From positions 1-35,031 of the forward strand of contig CAMXOH010000006.1 in assembly GCA_947245485.1 (NCBI GenBank): a DNA stretch of 35,031 nt, in the 5' to 3' direction. The notes beneath the pieces are model-generated. The model searched no databases, was not told the origin of the DNA, and was given only the letters and a program-made list of their open reading frames with translations. Origin of the DNA: an uncultured Clostridia bacterium. Its GTDB lineage: Bacteria; Bacillota; Clostridia; Christensenellales; Borkfalkiaceae. A program made the position numbers and the translations under genes. Positions within the stretch are counted from its first letter, which is position 1; each line of letters starts with the position of its first letter. Of the stretch, positions 33,376-35,031 are shown in pieces.

Positions 33376-35031
33376 TTAAACGCTGTAAAGTATATCGGAA
33401 TAGACGGGATAGGGCCAGTAGTCGGAAGAAGTAAGAGTTTCCATTTCGTCCACAAGCATTCTCACTTGCTCCATATCGGGTACTATCTGATGCGCCATTG
33501 CCTGCGAAGCCGCAAGCACGTCCTCTTTATTTATGGCTTTAAGCCGCTTTTCGAGCCGTGAAATCGCCGCGCTCGTCTTATCGTTAAGCGTTGCAAGTTT
33601 CGTTATAAGCGCCTTTTCCGTCTCCCACGGCAAATTCGCGGAAATAGCCTGTTTCGATGCCGCGTTCTGACAGAGAACTCCCACAAAGTCCGATACTGCG
33701 GGAATAACGTCCTTCTTTACCATTTCAAGCATAGTGAGAGCTTCTATATTTATTGTCTTGATATAATTTTCAAGGCGAATATCCGCGCGGGCAATCGCCT
33801 CTTCTTTGCTGTAAACGCCCTGTCTTACATACACGTTCACGTTATTTTCTTTATAGCATACCGAAACCGCGTCCGCAGTGTTCTTGTTGTTGAGAAGTCC
33901 GCGGCGCGCCGCTTCGGGTTCCCATTCGGGGCCGTAGCCGTCGAGATTGAAAATAATGCGGTAGTGCATCTTAAACTCCCTTTCGATGACTGCGTTAGCC
34001 GCGTTTTCAAAGTCCTTACTGCCTTCGAGTTCATCCGCAAACTGTTCGAAAGCGTCTGCCACGATTGTGTTTAAACATATGTTGGCGTCGGAAACGTTCG
34101 CCTGTGAACCGAGCATTCTGAACTCGAATTTATTACCCGTAAACGCAAAGGGCGAAGTTCTGTTTCTGTCCGTAGCGTCCTTGGGGAAAATGGGACTTTC
34201 GGGAACGCCTATGGAACCGTGTTCCGCCTTACCCGTAACGTAGTCCTGCCCCTTGACTATGCTGTCCACAAGCGCGCCGATTTGGTCTCCGAGATAGACG
34301 GAGATAATCGCGGGCGGAGCTTCGTCCGCGCCCAAACGGTGGTCGTTGCCCGCAGAAGCCACGGACGCCCTCAAAATACCCTGATAGTCGTCCACAGCCT
34401 TTATTACAGCCGCAAGCACAAGTTTAAAAAGAGTGTTCTCCTCGGGTTTATCGCCGGGATTTAAAAGGTTGAGTCCCTTGTCGGTAGACATAGACCAGTT
34501 GTTGTGTTTGCCGCTTCCGTTAATCCCCTCGAAAGGTTTTTCGTGGAGAAGGCAGACGAGTCCGTGACGCTTTGCAACCGTGCGCATAAGCTCCATAGTG
34601 AGCATATTAGTATCCGCCGCCACGTTTGCCGTGGTGAAAACGGGCGCCATTTCGTGCTGTGCGGGAGCGCACTCGTTGTGCTTTGTTTTAGAGAGAATGC
34701 CGTAACTCCAAAGCTCTCTGTCCAAATCGCGCATAAACTCGCTAACCTTGGGTTTAATCGCTCCGAAGTAGTGGTCTTCGAGTTCCTGCCCGCGCGAAGC
34801 GCGCGCGCCGAAAAGCGTTCTGCCCGTAAGGCGCAAGTCTTTTCTCTTTAAATACTCTTCCTCGGAAATGAGGAAATACTCCTGTTCGGGTCCTACGGTA
34901 ATAGCAACCTTTTTGCAGTCTATGCCGAACAGCTTCAAAATTCTTTTAACCTGTTTGTCGAGCGCGTTCATAGAACGAAGCAGAGGCGCTTTCTTATCGA
35001 GAGTTTCACCCGTATAAGATACGAATACCGT
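33376..35031 (-). CDS. glnN: Type III glutamine synthetase, 5' end outside window
   Basis: 551 residues are visible; the frame is open to the window edge. The ORF track starts at an internal Met (34971), but the 20 codons before it read [20 protein letters not shown], which belongs to the family, so the gene starts beyond 35031. Type III enzymes are about 700 residues, so roughly 150-170 are missing. Visible marks are [37 protein letters not shown] (catalytic/metal loop) and [15 protein letters not shown], as well as the long C-terminal helical region. It makes glutamine from glutamate and ammonia as a dodecamer, and is typical of Clostridia and Bacteroidetes. No regulatory site can be judged because the promoter lies outside. 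Confidence 0.97.
   Translation of the reverse strand, partial: TVFVSYTGETLDKKAPLLRSMNALDKQVKRILKLFGIDCKKVAITVGPEQEYFLISEEEYLKRKDLRLTGRTLFGARASRGQELEDHYFGAIKPKVSEFMRDLDRELWSYGILSKTKHNECAPAQHEMAPVFTTANVAADTNMLTMELMRTVAKRHGLVCLLHEKPFEGINGSGKHNNWSMSTDKGLNLLNPGDKPEENTLFKLVLAAVIKAVDDYQGILRASVASAGNDHRLGADEAPPAIISVYLGDQIGALVDSIVKGQDYVTGKAEHGSIGVPESPIFPKDATDRNRTSPFAFTGNKFEFRMLGSQANVSDANICLNTIVADAFEQFADELEGSKDFENAANAVIEREFKMHYRIIFNLDGYGPEWEPEAARRGLLNNKNTADAVSVCYKENNVNVYVRQGVYSKEEAIARADIRLENYIKTINIEALTMLEMVKKDVIPAVSDFVGVLCQNAASKQAISANLPWETEKALITKLATLNDKTSAAISRLEKRLKAINKEDVLAASQAMAHQIVPDMEQVRMLVDEMETLTSSDYWPYPVYSDILYSV

Overview
The window looks like part of the chromosome of an anaerobic, gut-type Clostridia (Firmicutes). 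This rests on gene content: a full-length SpoIIE sporulation phosphatase, a DapL-type LL-diaminopimelate aminotransferase, a HelD transcription-recycling helicase, a type III glutamine synthetase, and strong Shine-Dalgarno sites of the AAGGAG kind. The mixed GC and coding style suggest an uncultured lineage near Christensenellales, but this placement is a guess. There are no rRNA or tRNA genes, CRISPR arrays or transposase genes. The right edge cuts a glutamine synthetase gene. The left edge cuts a dispersed palindromic repeat.

Layout. (1) 1-196: palindromic repeat and a terminator. (2) 197-8311, minus strand: a giant DUF4011/SF1 helicase/Vsr-like nuclease protein (defence candidate), then HelD, each with its own sigma-A promoter. 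(3) 8312-12119: an AT-rich accessory stretch. It holds a minus-strand operon of a degenerate ECF sigma-like protein, a secreted C39/papain-like cysteine peptidase and an anti-sigma-like membrane protein. It also holds a 71-residue hypothetical gene and a plus-strand tandem pair of small paralogous helix-turn-helix-like proteins. (4) 12160-19473, minus: an amino-sugar operon (left-handed beta-helix transferase, glmM, glmS, CapD/PglF-type 4,6-dehydratase) behind a separate Wzz-like chain-length gene. Together these suggest supply of UDP-GlcNAc and its conversion for a surface glycan. (5) 19685-21949, plus: spoIIE. (6) 22003-27266, minus: pyrG-dapL-malQ operon and dapF. (7) 27367-30193, plus: ECF sigma factor, anti-sigma-like protein and von Willebrand lipoprotein. 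(8) 30248-35031, minus: purA, a CLC chloride/proton antiporter with RCK-C tail, and the 3' part of a type III glutamine synthetase.

Most transcription units have readable signals: TTGACA-17-TATAAT-like promoters and GC-rich intrinsic terminators, several shared by convergent genes. Two patterns stand out. First, four genes (the DUF4011 helicase, spoIIE, dapF and the CLC antiporter) have their -10 box only 6-7 bases before the start codon and no proper Shine-Dalgarno site, so they are predicted to be read from leaderless mRNAs. Second, the window contains two separate sigma/anti-sigma-like modules, each linked to an exported protein (a cysteine peptidase and a vWA lipoprotein). The parts with the least familiar biology are the sigma-like/peptidase/anti-sigma-like operon and the tandem helix-turn-helix pair.
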